Below, piece by piece: positions 34,402 through 43,250 of a stretch of DNA of 52,668 nt. Both the position numbers and the translations under genes were made by a program. The stretch spans positions 1 through 52,668 of the forward strand of contig JAGPFC010000018.1 in the NCBI GenBank assembly GCA_018056685.1, given 5' to 3'. The notes beneath the pieces were generated by a model. The model did no database searches. It was not told where the DNA came from and saw only the letters and a list, made by a program, of their open reading frames with translations. Position 1 is the stretch's first letter; each line of letters begins with the position of its first letter. The stretch comes from Smithella sp. (GTDB lineage Bacteria; Desulfobacterota; Syntrophia; Syntrophales; Smithellaceae).

Positions 34402-36810
34402 ATGATGAAGTTTTTTCAGAATTTCAGACATGAGGAGCTGCAAAATGTAATCAAACGCACACCACCGCCGCGTTTCATTAAAATACTGAAAAATACGTTG
34501 AAGCCGGAAGAACATTACGCTCACGTTTTCGACCAAAGCAAAAACAATTTCATGCCATTTATCGGGAAGGGGATTTCGACAGCGAATTCAGATTACTCTG
34601 CGCTGCTTCGTCCTTTTAAACTGGCATTCCAGACGATGAGCCATTCCGAGCCCAAAGACCACATTCCTCAAAAAAAGATAACACATCGAACCCCTCTCCA
34701 TTTAAAGAAAATTGATCCGCGAATCGTGGCTTCGGCCCTGGCCACGGAGCCTAAAATCAGCAACAAAATTCTTATCAATCTGATCAATCATCTGCATTTT
34801 AACGATGAAAATGTTGCCATTCATATTCAAAACATCGAAACAAAGGAGGAATTTTTTCTCCAGGGGAAATCCGGGCCCTATTTTAACGATAGGGTCACCA
34901 TCCAATTTACCGATCCGGAAGCATTTGATTTACAACGTCACAGACCCCTGAATGTTGTGATCGATAATCGGAAATCATTGATTGTTTTTCCCGTCGTACT
35001 GCTTTCAGGGACCGTGAAATCGATCACACTGAGCGTACCGGGAAAAGCATATTCTTACAGCAAACGTCAGACCGTCCGATATCCCTGCAATGGCATTGAT
35101 GCGGAAATATTACAGGGACAACTCTATATGCATGGCGTTCTGGAAGATATCAATCCTCAGGATTTGAGAATCCGCATGGAAGTACCGGAAGACATTAATG
35201 CGGCCAATCCGTTATTAATAAAGTTGAACCGGAACAATCAGATTTATTTTATGGGTGAATGTCAGATGATGAGAAGTGATAAACATGGTTCGTCTGTTAT
35301 CGTCCAGCCCATTCATAATAACAGACCGGTTCTCAAGCCACGCAAATATCCGAATCCGCGGGTGAAAATCATGCCTCAACCGGTCATTCATTTCACTCAT
35401 CCGCTCTGCGGTCAAATCGTCCAGTACAAAGTGGAGGATATTTCAGCTTCCGGATTTTCAGTCACGATTCCTTTTAACGAATCCTTGCTGATTCCGGGCA
35501 TGGTCATCCCGCAGACAGCTCTGCAACTTCCCGGCATGCTCGATCATCTGACGTGCACCGTGCAGGTCGTCTATCGACGGAAGCAAAAAAAGGATATGGC
35601 CCGTTACGGATTCTATATTCTGGATATGTCTTTACATGATCATCGTCTGCTGTTTGACGCCGTCAGCAAGGTTGCCGATCCGCATGTGAATATGGCCGGT
35701 AAAATCAATATGGATTCTCTCTGGGACCTTTTCTTTGATTCCGGTTTTATTTATCCTGATAAATACGGCATCATCAGCCCCTATACCACAGCCCTCAAGG
35801 AAACCTATCGCAGGCTCTACGAAGACGGTAAAGACATCTTCACCCATCTCACCTATCAGGATCAGGGACAGATTTACGGTCATTTATCCATGGTGAAAGC
35901 GTATGAAAAATCATGGATCATTCATCATTTGGCTGCTCGTCCCCTGCGGGGCGTGCGCACGGGACTCAAAACGCTCAATCATTTTGTGAATTATATCGAT
36001 TGTGTGTATCGATTGCCCGTATCCTCCAAAAACATGCGTTATAATTTTTGTTACTTCAGGCCGGAAAATAAATTTTCCGACTATTATTTTGGGGGGATTT
36101 ACCGCACCCTGAAAAATCGCGAAATGTGTTCGATGGATTTGTTCGGTTATATGTCCATTCCCGTGGACGCTCATGTCAATACTCTGCCGGATGGCTGGAG
36201 TGTTGAACGTTTCACGCGTGATGATTTAACGATTATGCGAGGATTTTATAACGGATTCGGCGGAGGGATGATGCCGGATGCATTTGCTCTGGAATACCGT
36301 ACCGTTGTCAACGGCGGATTATCGAACGTTCCAGCGCCGAGTGATCAGAATGATATTATGGAAATGTATCGCAAAGCAGGGCTGAACCGGGACAGTCGCG
36401 TCTTCTCGATTATTCAAGACGGAATACTGAAAGCGGTCATGATTGTTGATACATCGGATTTGGGCATCAACATGTCCGAGCTTATCAACAGCATCAAAGT
36501 CATCATAATTGATAAAACACTCCCATGGCCCATTCTTCATGACGCGCTGAGTATTGCAGGCAAAGTGTACAACGCTTCAACCATCATCGCGCTTTTCTTC
36601 CCTTTCAATTACCTCGCGCAACAGGGAATTGATTGCAAGAAAAAATATAATTTATGGGTCATCAATACCAATCTCGAGTCATTCGACAAAGATGTTGTCA
36701 AAGAACATATCAGGATAGCCAAAAGAAAGTTTATCACGGAGAGTTTTGTCAAAGAACTTTCCAAAAATCGGCTGGAAAGGTGGATGCGAAGAAGTAAAAA
36801 TGAACAATAA
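34402..36810 (+). CDS. PilZ/YcgR-like protein with acyltransferase-like C-terminus
   Basis: An 802-residue soluble protein of unusual make-up. Residues 1-110 are unassigned. Residues about 120-215 look like a YcgR N-terminal domain, ending at the c-di-GMP motif R-x3-R in SKRQTVRYP near 222. The matching D-x-S-x-x-G is degenerate in this first unit (EDINPQDL). A second PilZ-like unit (about 310-425) has a clear EDISASGF (D346) but a poor arginine motif, so the two halves of the binding site are split between repeats. Residues about 480-790 resemble GNAT-fold acyltransferases (YGHLSMVKAYEKSWIIHHLAAR). Suggested role: a c-di-GMP-switched acyltransferase or related effector. The C-terminal assignment is weaker than the PilZ one. 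Confidence 0.68.
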   Translation: MMKFFQNFRHEELQNVIKRTPPPRFIKILKNTLKPEEHYAHVFDQSKNNFMPFIGKGISTANSDYSALLRPFKLAFQTMSHSEPKDHIPQKKITHRTPLHLKKIDPRIVASALATEPKISNKILINLINHLHFNDENVAIHIQNIETKEEFFLQGKSGPYFNDRVTIQFTDPEAFDLQRHRPLNVVIDNRKSLIVFPVVLLSGTVKSITLSVPGKAYSYSKRQTVRYPCNGIDAEILQGQLYMHGVLEDINPQDLRIRMEVPEDINAANPLLIKLNRNNQIYFMGECQMMRSDKHGSSVIVQPIHNNRPVLKPRKYPNPRVKIMPQPVIHFTHPLCGQIVQYKVEDISASGFSVTIPFNESLLIPGMVIPQTALQLPGMLDHLTCTVQVVYRRKQKKDMARYGFYILDMSLHDHRLLFDAVSKVADPHVNMAGKINMDSLWDLFFDSGFIYPDKYGIISPYTTALKETYRRLYEDGKDIFTHLTYQDQGQIYGHLSMVKAYEKSWIIHHLAARPLRGVRTGLKTLNHFVNYIDCVYRLPVSSKNMRYNFCYFRPENKFSDYYFGGIYRTLKNREMCSMDLFGYMSIPVDAHVNTLPDGWSVERFTRDDLTIMRGFYNGFGGGMMPDAFALEYRTVVNGGLSNVPAPSDQNDIMEMYRKAGLNRDSRVFSIIQDGILKAVMIVDTSDLGINMSELINSIKVIIIDKTLPWPILHDALSIAGKVYNASTIIALFFPFNYLAQQGIDCKKKYNLWVINTNLESFDKDVVKEHIRIAKRKFITESFVKELSKNRLERWMRRSKNEQ

Positions 36811-36869
36811 ACAAGACTGAAATATATACAAATTCTGCGTTGACGTTATTCTGGTATCATCAAAAGATC

Positions 36870-37580
36870 ATGACCGGTGAAAATAAAAAATCGGGAATCA
36901 AAAGCTGGCCGGAGGATGACCGTCCCCGTGAAAAACTTCTGAAAAAGGGCTCGGATGCGCTCAGCAGTTCTGAATTGCTGGCGATTCTTTTGCGCACGGG
37001 AGTCCAGGGAGAAAGTGCCATTGATCTGGCGCGCCGGATTATGAATAAATTCGGTTCCTTTCGCAACATGAGCCAGACGGATGCGCGCGACTGGCAGGAA
37101 TTCAAAGGTCTGGGACCCGCGAAGCTTGCGCATATTCAGGCTGCCCTGGAAATAGGCCGCCGCTTTCGTGACGTGGAATCCCTTCCCCCTAAACAGAGGA
37201 TCAGCTCAGCGGAAGATGTGGTCGAAATCATTATTCCATATCTTTCGGATCAAATGCGCGACTTGAAGAAAGAAATCTTTAAAGTGATCTATCTGAACAG
37301 CAACAACAAAATCATTGAAATATCCGATGTCGCCGCCGGCACCGTCAACCATGCCGTGCCGATCGTCCGGGAAATTATCCACGCCGCGCTGCAAAAATTC
37401 GCGGCGGCGATGATCTGTGTGCACAATCATCCCAGCGCCAACGTCGCGCCCAGTCCCGAAGATAAAAAATTCACGCAGGAGTTGAAGGCTGCGGGAAAGC
37501 TCATGGATATCAAAGTGCTCGATCATATCATCATCGGAGACGGCAACTACTTCAGTTTCGCCAGTGAAGGGTTGATGTGA
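36870..37580 (+). CDS. radC: RadC/JAB-domain protein
   Basis: A 236-residue RadC family protein. It has an N-terminal helix-hairpin-helix region (LLKKGSDALSSSELLAILL, and FKGLGPAKLAHIQAAL) and a C-terminal JAB/MPN domain with HNHPSANVAPSPED near residue 187, giving H-x-H and D metal ligands, and E in KKEIFKVIYL. The family was named for a DNA repair mutant, but its activity is unproven. The ATG at 36870 fits the family start (GIKSWPEDDRPREKLL). The TTG at 36840 does not. It follows the PilZ gene by 59 bp and precedes the FmdE-like gene by 36 bp. Confidence 0.93.
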   Translation: MTGENKKSGIKSWPEDDRPREKLLKKGSDALSSSELLAILLRTGVQGESAIDLARRIMNKFGSFRNMSQTDARDWQEFKGLGPAKLAHIQAALEIGRRFRDVESLPPKQRISSAEDVVEIIIPYLSDQMRDLKKEIFKVIYLNSNNKIIEISDVAAGTVNHAVPIVREIIHAALQKFAAAMICVHNHPSANVAPSPEDKKFTQELKAAGKLMDIKVLDHIIIGDGNYFSFASEGLM

Positions 37581-37616
37581 AAAAATATTCTTTCCAAGGA
37601 AAGAGAGGGAAAATTT

Positions 37617-38246
37617 ATGGCCGTTGCAAAAAGAGATAAAAAAATACCGGATGATTTGAAGAAGTGTGTCGAGTTTCACGGGCATATCTGTCCCGGCCTG
37701 ATCTACGGGTACCGGGTGGCCAGAGAAGCCAGGAAACTGATGAACCTCCGGCGTTCGGTTGATGAAGAAATCGTTGCCCTTTGTGAAAACGATTCCTGCG
37801 CCGTCGATGCCCTGCAGGTCTTACTGGGCACGGTGGCCGGGAAGGGGAACTTGATGATCAAAGATTTCGGCAAGAATGCCTATACGGTACTGAGCCGTCC
37901 GAAACGACTGGCTTACAGATTTTCCCGCAAGACCGGGTATGATTACAGGGGCAAAGCGAAAGGTGAATTTGAAAAACTGGATGCCGCTGTTTCTGCCGGA
38001 ACCGCATCAGAGATGGAACGAAAACGTCTCAAAAAATTGAAAATCGATGATTTGCTGGCCCGTCCCTTTCATGAAATCTTTACGACCCGGAAAGTGCGCT
38101 TTCAGGAACCTCTCTATGCCCCTCTGGCGCCTTCCATATCGTGCCCCGTATGTGGCGAGATGACGATGGCGACAAAGATGGTTAAAATCAAAGGCGGACG
38201 TCAACTTTGTATTCCGTGTTCTGAAAAAAGCCGGAATAAATCTTAA
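37617..38246 (+). CDS. FmdE-family protein with zinc ribbon
   Basis: A 209-residue protein of the FmdE family (formylmethanofuran dehydrogenase subunit E-like). The family signature CVEFHGHICPGLIYGYR (residues 17-33), with Cys and His ligands, is intact, as is ENDSCAVDALQVLLG near 57. The C-terminus ends in a zinc-ribbon CPVC-x(n)-CIPC. Despite the name these proteins are not limited to methanogens, and are common in Desulfobacterota next to molybdenum or tungsten enzymes. No formylmethanofuran dehydrogenase is seen here, so the partner is unknown. AGAGAGGG gives a strong ribosome binding site. Confidence 0.88.
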   Translation: MAVAKRDKKIPDDLKKCVEFHGHICPGLIYGYRVAREARKLMNLRRSVDEEIVALCENDSCAVDALQVLLGTVAGKGNLMIKDFGKNAYTVLSRPKRLAYRFSRKTGYDYRGKAKGEFEKLDAAVSAGTASEMERKRLKKLKIDDLLARPFHEIFTTRKVRFQEPLYAPLAPSISCPVCGEMTMATKMVKIKGGRQLCIPCSEKSRNKS

Positions 38247-38266
38247 AGAATCCAGTTTTAGTTTGA

Positions 38267-39283
38267 TTAAAACCCGATTTCCCTGGCGTAGGAAAACTGT
38301 CTTTGCCAGGGAATGCCGGGATGGGTTTTCTCAAAAATATCCGTTCCGGTCCTTTTTAAGGACTCTTCATCCACCCGGACAGGATGATAGCCGCCGATAA
38401 ATCCCATGTCTTTGGCGATCATATGATTTTTCCCCGGCAGACAGTCGCATTCCTCCGTGATATTCAAAAGTGCATTGATGACAACGGCCTTGTTCTGAAT
38501 TATTTTCCAGACGGCGGCCGCCGTTTCCACAAGCTTTTCCTGAAAGACGGTCATATCCGAATTCCAGAAAATCTGGAGCGCCATTTCCGGACACATCGCG
38601 ATACACTGGGCGCAGCCGATGCATTTTTCCAGATCGTATTTCGGATATTGCGGTTCATGGATGGTCGCCGCTTTCGTTGGACAGATTTCCACGCATAAGC
38701 CGCAGCGTGTGCATTTTTTCTCGCTCAACACGGGATGATAATCGGAATGCATCCGCTGTTTCTGAGCGCGTGAAGCAAAGCCCATGGAAATGTTTTTGAT
38801 GGCTCCGCCGAAAAGAGAAACCATATGTCCCTTAACGTGCGAGAAAATGACAAACCCTTGTGCCTGATCAAAAATATTACCCACCTGAACGGTCGGAAAG
38901 TGCTTGTATCCGGCAGGAATGGAAACAATATTTTTACCGTCCATGCCGTCGGCAATCACGAGGGGGCAGCCGAGAAATTCGGCGGTATAACCATGGCTGG
39001 CCGCCGTATTCAATGAATCCACGGCGGTCCGTCGTCCACCCGAATACAGGACGGTTGTATCAAAAATAAACGGTTTCGCGCCTTTTTCCATTAACCAGGC
39101 GATTATTTCTCTGGCATAGTCCGGAGGAAGAAAACTCTTGTTGCCTTTTTCACCCCAGTGCAGTTTTACTCCGACATGGTCGCCGTTGGCAAACGGATAC
39201 CGGAATTGTTTTAAAAGTCGGCGCAGCGATTCGATATACGGTTTTTTTTCACCTTCTATCGATTCAAAGAATAAGTCGGCCAT
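38267..39283 (-). CDS. DUF362 ferredoxin-domain protein
   Basis: A 338-residue protein. An N-terminal DUF362 domain (LLKQFRYPFANGDHVGVKLHWGE onward, with FIFDTTVLYSGGRRTAVDS) surrounds two ferredoxin-type clusters near residues 194-233 (CTRCGLCVEICPTK and CIGCAQCIAMCPEM). DUF362 proteins are frequent in anaerobes and are expected to carry electrons, but no reaction is established. The ATG at 39283 follows an AGGATGG site. The TTG at 39289 is less likely. It diverges from the PAS-HD-GYP gene at 39419 and converges with the FmdE gene. Confidence 0.9.
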   Translation of the reverse strand: MADLFFESIEGEKKPYIESLRRLLKQFRYPFANGDHVGVKLHWGEKGNKSFLPPDYAREIIAWLMEKGAKPFIFDTTVLYSGGRRTAVDSLNTAASHGYTAEFLGCPLVIADGMDGKNIVSIPAGYKHFPTVQVGNIFDQAQGFVIFSHVKGHMVSLFGGAIKNISMGFASRAQKQRMHSDYHPVLSEKKCTRCGLCVEICPTKAATIHEPQYPKYDLEKCIGCAQCIAMCPEMALQIFWNSDMTVFQEKLVETAAAVWKIIQNKAVVINALLNITEECDCLPGKNHMIAKDMGFIGGYHPVRVDEESLKRTGTDIFEKTHPGIPWQRQFSYAREIGF

Positions 39284-39418
39284 ATACAAACCATCCTGTT
39301 ATGTTTTTTTTATTTTAAATCTTTTTTTTGCGGATTTCATCATAAATTTCATAATTAAAAACTTTGCAAAGACTTTTGAATGGTGTACGATCAATCAACA
39401 ATAGAATTCAGTAGAGAG

Positions 39419-40837
39419 ATGATGAATATGTCGCAACAGCCAAACGATAATAAAATGAATAAAAGTTCTGAAGCATCAAAACTGGAAGCGGAAGAAAGAT
39501 TTCGCGTTCTGCTGCAATGCATCGAAGACGGTTACTATGAAGTTGACCTGGAAGGAAACTTTACTTTTTTCAATGATGCGATGATGCAGATTCTGGGATA
39601 TACCAGAGAAGAAATGATGGGGATGAACAACCGTCAATACACGGATAAAGAGTATTCCAAAAAACTTTTCGCAGCATTTAACAGAGTTTATAAAACGGGT
39701 GAGCCCTCCAAAGCCTTCGACTGGCAGATTATCAAAAAAGATGGTTCCAAAAGATACATTGAAGCCTCCGTCTCCTTGTTGAAAGATGCATTGAATCAAA
39801 CGGTTGGTTTCAGAGGTGTTGTTCGTGATATAACGGAACGCCGGCAGATGGAAGAAAAATTACGCAGAGAAGAACAGCGGTTCCGGGCGCTGGCGGAGCA
39901 GACATCCGATATTATCCTGATGGTTAACAGCCGGGGACTGATTACTTATGAAAATTCGGCCGTGGGCGTTCTGGGAATAGGCGCTGAAAAAAGAATCGGC
40001 CAGGACGTATTTGAACGTGTGCATCAAGATGACTTACCGAAGGTTATCGAGTCGTTTCAAAAATTATTCAGTGACAAAAACACTCCCGTTCAAAAAGCCG
40101 AGATACGCATCCGCAATGCGGACGGGAACTGGCATACTTTTGAGGCCATGGCCAGTAATCTGGTGCGCGACAATATGATTGAGGCGGCCATCGTGAATCT
40201 TCGTGACATCACCGAACGCAAAAAAGCTGAGGAAAAATTGCGAGAAACACTGGCCAATTTACGAAAAGCTGTCGGTACAACCATCCAGGTGATGATCTCC
40301 GCGGTCGAGATGAGAGATCCTTATACGGCCGGTCATCAGTCCCGTACTGCGAATATTGCCAGAGCCATTGCGACGGAGATGGGATTATCCTGTGACATCA
40401 TTGACGGGATCCGCATGGCCGGTACCATTCACGACATCGGGAAGTTGTCCGTACCCTCGGAGATCTTAACCAAACCCTCAAAATTAACAGCCATAGAATA
40501 CTCTATTGTTAAAGAACATTCCCATAGCGGATATGAAGTCATGAAAAATGTGGAATCTGAGCTGCCTCTGGCGGAAATCATTTACCAGCATCATGAGCGA
40601 ATGAACGGCACCGGTTATCCGAGAAATCTCAAAGGTGATGAAATTATTCTGGAAGCACGCATCATGGCCGTTGCCGATGTTGTGGAAGCCATGGCTTCAC
40701 ACCGCCCTTATCGTGCCTCCCTGGGTATTGAAAAGGCACTGGAAGAAATCGAGCAAAATAAGGGAATTCTCTACGATGAAGCAGTTGTGAATGCCTGTTT
40801 AAATTTATTTCGCGAGAAAAAAATGCATCTTTTGTGA
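39419..40837 (+). CDS. PAS-PAS-HD-GYP phosphodiesterase
   Basis: A 472-residue protein lacking a receiver and membrane segments. PAS1 (about 25-140) has the GMNNRQYTD signature and closely matches PAS1 of the protein at 1050-3623. PAS2 (about 155-270) is more typical (QTSDIILMVNSRGLITYENS). The HD-GYP domain (about 285-472) has HDIGKLSVP and GTGYPRNLKGDE intact and looks about 60-65 percent identical to that of the 1050 protein. It should hydrolyse c-di-GMP in response to a cytoplasmic cue sensed by PAS. The start is taken as the first of ATG ATG at 39419, after GTAGAGAG. An upstream in-frame ATG at 39380 lacks a ribosome binding site. Confidence 0.92.
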   Translation: MMNMSQQPNDNKMNKSSEASKLEAEERFRVLLQCIEDGYYEVDLEGNFTFFNDAMMQILGYTREEMMGMNNRQYTDKEYSKKLFAAFNRVYKTGEPSKAFDWQIIKKDGSKRYIEASVSLLKDALNQTVGFRGVVRDITERRQMEEKLRREEQRFRALAEQTSDIILMVNSRGLITYENSAVGVLGIGAEKRIGQDVFERVHQDDLPKVIESFQKLFSDKNTPVQKAEIRIRNADGNWHTFEAMASNLVRDNMIEAAIVNLRDITERKKAEEKLRETLANLRKAVGTTIQVMISAVEMRDPYTAGHQSRTANIARAIATEMGLSCDIIDGIRMAGTIHDIGKLSVPSEILTKPSKLTAIEYSIVKEHSHSGYEVMKNVESELPLAEIIYQHHERMNGTGYPRNLKGDEIILEARIMAVADVVEAMASHRPYRASLGIEKALEEIEQNKGILYDEAVVNACLNLFREKKMHLL

Positions 40838-40855
40838 TATCGTTCATCACACGAA

Positions 40856-41023
40856 TGAACAACCCCGCCGCAAGCAGCGGAGTATCCAAAAGAATTTGCG
40901 CCCCAAGGGGTGGGGAATTAGACCCACATTTATCCCGCTCGGCCTATAGTGACCTTTAGGTTATTCGCCCCGGGGATAATTCGACCATCAAATTTCAGTG
41001 CACCCTTAGTGACCTTAGCCGGA
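40856..41023. repeat. Intergenic repeat cluster, copy B
   Basis: Holds a GC-rich palindromic block (40856-40923) like that at 16684, then a hairpin (TTATCCC 40930/GGGATAA 40973) whose loop contains ATAGTGACCTTTAGGTTA as at 14273-14292, and then a partial copy (TTAGTGACCTTAGCC) near 41008. It separates the convergent HD-GYP and acyl-CoA synthetase genes and may also terminate transcription. Confidence 0.55.
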
Positions 41024-42415
41024 TTATCCGGCCGGTTTCTTGGTGAAGTGCTGCTTCATTCCTTTCAGTACGGAGACGCATCTGTTCATTTCTCGGAAAG
41101 CGGGCAGGCCGGCGTTTTCCGCAATGCCGCGCAGATATTCCGCGAAATCCTTTCTTCCTTCAATCCACAAAACAACGGGCTTGGCGTGCTTCCTGACAAG
41201 ATCATTCAGCTCGTTGAAAAAATCCTGTGTAATGAGCGGTGTGGCATAACTGTGGAAGATGATGGAATCAACCGCCGGATCATTGAACACGGCATTCAAT
41301 GACCGCCGGAAGACTTTTTCAAAGCCGTGCTGTTCGATGGCTATCCATAGATCAAGAGGATGGTCCGGTTTATTCCACACCGGGAAAAGCTGTGCAATGT
41401 CAGCCAGCGTATCGTCGGACAGTTTTGCCAATCTCAGTCCGCAATCGTCCATCAGATCCACGGTAATGGTTCCGGCGCCACCGGAGAACGTGAGAATGGC
41501 CGTTCCTTTTTGTGCCTGCGGATGGAAAGGCATCTTTTTGGAAAAAGCCCGGGCCATATCCGTCAGTTCCGCCGGATCAAATACTTCGATGATCCCCGCC
41601 TGCCGGAATGCGGCTGTGGCGATCTGATAGTTTCCCGAGAGGCTGGCCGTGTGGCTTTGCGCGGCTTTTGCGCCGTGCACACTGCGGCCGCCCATTAAAA
41701 CAATAATGGGTTTTTTTGTTTTTTTGGCAAGGTTGATAAATTTTCTTCCGTCAACCAACGATTCCAGATAACAGGCGATGACTTCCGTTTCCCTGTCGTG
41801 GATCATATATTCCAGCAGATCGTTTTCGTTGATATCGCATTTGTTGCCGATGGAACATGCTTTGCTCACACCCATGACGCCTTCCTGCAGCGCGTGCAGC
41901 AAAAATCCGGCGGAAAGCATACCGCTTTGGACAATCAGTCCCACGCTCCCGCCCCGGAGCACGTCAGGCCAGACAGCTGAATGAATGAATGAAAAAACGT
42001 GTGTTCGGTTACCGTCGATGAAACCCATACAGTTGGGTCCCCATAACCTGATACCCGCTTTGGCCGCGTTTTCCAGAGCGCGTTTTTGAATTCTTCTTCC
42101 TTCTTCACCGGCTTCATTAAATCCTCCGGATTCAATGATGATTCCCTTCACCCCTTTTTTCGCGCATTCGTTGACCGTGTGCGGTAACTCTCTCGAAGGG
42201 ATAAAATAGATGGCGAGATCGATGTTTCCGGGAATGGAAGCGATATCGGGATAACAGGGCAGTTGGAGAATTTCGGTATAGCTTTTGTTGACCGGATAAA
42301 TTTTGCCTTTAAAACCGGCGGTGATATTTTTAATGATATGATAACCGCCTTTATTGACATTATTGGATGCGCCGATGATCGCGACACTTTTAGGGTTGAA
42401 AAAATAATCAAGCAT
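41024..42415 (-). CDS. ADP-forming acyl-CoA synthetase, alpha subunit
   Basis: A 463-residue subunit of the acetate/acyl-CoA ligase (NDP-forming) family, which conserves energy by making ATP from acyl-CoA. The N-terminal CoA-binding Rossmann domain has VAIIGASNNVNKGGYHI and the CoA-ligase domains contain VQSGMLSAGFLLHA and the phospho-histidine region AQSHTASLSGN near residue 256. The second ligase domain has TFSGGAGTITVDLMDD near 320. The ATP-grasp (beta) part is encoded separately upstream at 42582. Such enzymes fit a syntroph or fermenter that releases short-chain acids. A 50-codon ORF fills the gap between the two genes. AGGAAG precedes the start. Confidence 0.92.
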   Translation of the reverse strand: MLDYFFNPKSVAIIGASNNVNKGGYHIIKNITAGFKGKIYPVNKSYTEILQLPCYPDIASIPGNIDLAIYFIPSRELPHTVNECAKKGVKGIIIESGGFNEAGEEGRRIQKRALENAAKAGIRLWGPNCMGFIDGNRTHVFSFIHSAVWPDVLRGGSVGLIVQSGMLSAGFLLHALQEGVMGVSKACSIGNKCDINENDLLEYMIHDRETEVIACYLESLVDGRKFINLAKKTKKPIIVLMGGRSVHGAKAAQSHTASLSGNYQIATAAFRQAGIIEVFDPAELTDMARAFSKKMPFHPQAQKGTAILTFSGGAGTITVDLMDDCGLRLAKLSDDTLADIAQLFPVWNKPDHPLDLWIAIEQHGFEKVFRRSLNAVFNDPAVDSIIFHSYATPLITQDFFNELNDLVRKHAKPVVLWIEGRKDFAEYLRGIAENAGLPAFREMNRCVSVLKGMKQHFTKKPAG

Positions 42416-42432
42416 TAAACTCTTCCTTTTTT

Positions 42433-42585
42433 CTATTCCGTTCCGCGAGAGGAAAAACTACCGGGAACGAACAGGATATCGATGAATTTCATAACGTCAG
42501 ACATCTTCACGGTTTTTCCGCATTCCTTCGCCTCAAACGTGAGGATTCCTGAGTCACCATTTCCGTCCTTGTGGCGGCCTTTCAC
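42433..42585 (-). CDS. Small ORF between acyl-CoA synthetase subunits, 50 aa
   Basis: An uninterrupted 50-codon frame starting with GTG at 42585, which overlaps the TGA of the beta gene in a GTGA arrangement. It fills nearly the whole 166-bp gap and stops 17 bp before the alpha ATG. The product begins MKGRHKDGNGDSGILTFEAK and continues with KMSDVMKFIDILFVPGSFSS. One cysteine is present and no membrane segment. I know no family for it. The overlap and tight spacing favour real translation, but the short length allows a chance open frame. A minimal accessory or coupling peptide of the enzyme is one possibility. Confidence 0.5.
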   Translation of the reverse strand: MKGRHKDGNGDSGILTFEAKECGKTVKMSDVMKFIDILFVPGSFSSRGTE

Positions 42586-43250
42586 TTCAGCACAACCAGG
42601 GCATCGACAGCGACAGGTTTATCTCCGCAGACAATCAGCGGATTAATATCTATCTCGGCGATGGCATCGTGCTTGACGCCCAGCTCTCCCACGCCGATCA
42701 GCGCTTTGGCCAGGGCTTCGCGATCCACGGCGGGGCTGCCGCGAAATTCACCCAAAAGCTTTTTGGTTTTGATCTCGTCGATCATCTCCAGCGCGTCTTC
42801 CCGGGTCAGGGGCGCCACGCGGAAAGTCACATCTTTAAGGGCTTCGGTAAAGATTCCGCCCAGACCGAACATCACACAGGGTCCGAACTGCGGATCGCGC
42901 GTCAGACCGATAACGAGTTCACGATTTCCGCGTACCATTTTTTCCACAAGAATGCCGTCAAGATTTTTCACCCTGCCCGTGAAATCGTCAAAAATCCGCG
43001 CGACCTGTTCAGCGTCGGTTACATTTAATGCTACCATGCCCGCTTCCGTTTTATGGGCCAGCTCCGGGGAACAGCCTTTCATCGCCACGGGAAACCCCAT
43101 CGTTTCGGCTGCCTGAATGGCCTGCTCTTTTGTTTTGGCCAGCTCCGCCGCCGATACAAAAACACCGGCTGATTCAATAACCAGACGTGATTCATATTCG
43201 GAAAGGGTTTTTTGACCTTTTGCCATCGCTTTTTTAATTATCTCCAGCAT
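42582..43250 (-). CDS. ADP-forming acyl-CoA synthetase, beta (ATP-grasp) subunit
   Basis: A 222-residue ATP-grasp domain, the nucleotide-binding half of the NDP-forming acyl-CoA synthetase. Recognisable elements are FPVAMKGCSPELAHKTEAG near residue 52, the GILVEKMVRGNRELVIGLTRDPQFG stretch near 98, and EIDINPLIVCGD near 202. It transfers phosphate between the phosphohistidine of the alpha subunit and ADP. It is the first gene of the minus-strand unit beta, small ORF, alpha. GGAGACGTT precedes the ATG. A TTGACA lies about 55 bp upstream, but its -10 is not convincing. Confidence 0.92.
   Translation of the reverse strand: MLEIIKKAMAKGQKTLSEYESRLVIESAGVFVSAAELAKTKEQAIQAAETMGFPVAMKGCSPELAHKTEAGMVALNVTDAEQVARIFDDFTGRVKNLDGILVEKMVRGNRELVIGLTRDPQFGPCVMFGLGGIFTEALKDVTFRVAPLTREDALEMIDEIKTKKLLGEFRGSPAVDREALAKALIGVGELGVKHDAIAEIDINPLIVCGDKPVAVDALVVLK

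Noticed and set aside
42571..43116. 181-codon plus-strand ORF rich in Ser, Thr, Arg and Pro
   Set aside because: It is the reverse-strand shadow of the ATP-grasp subunit, which has family motifs.
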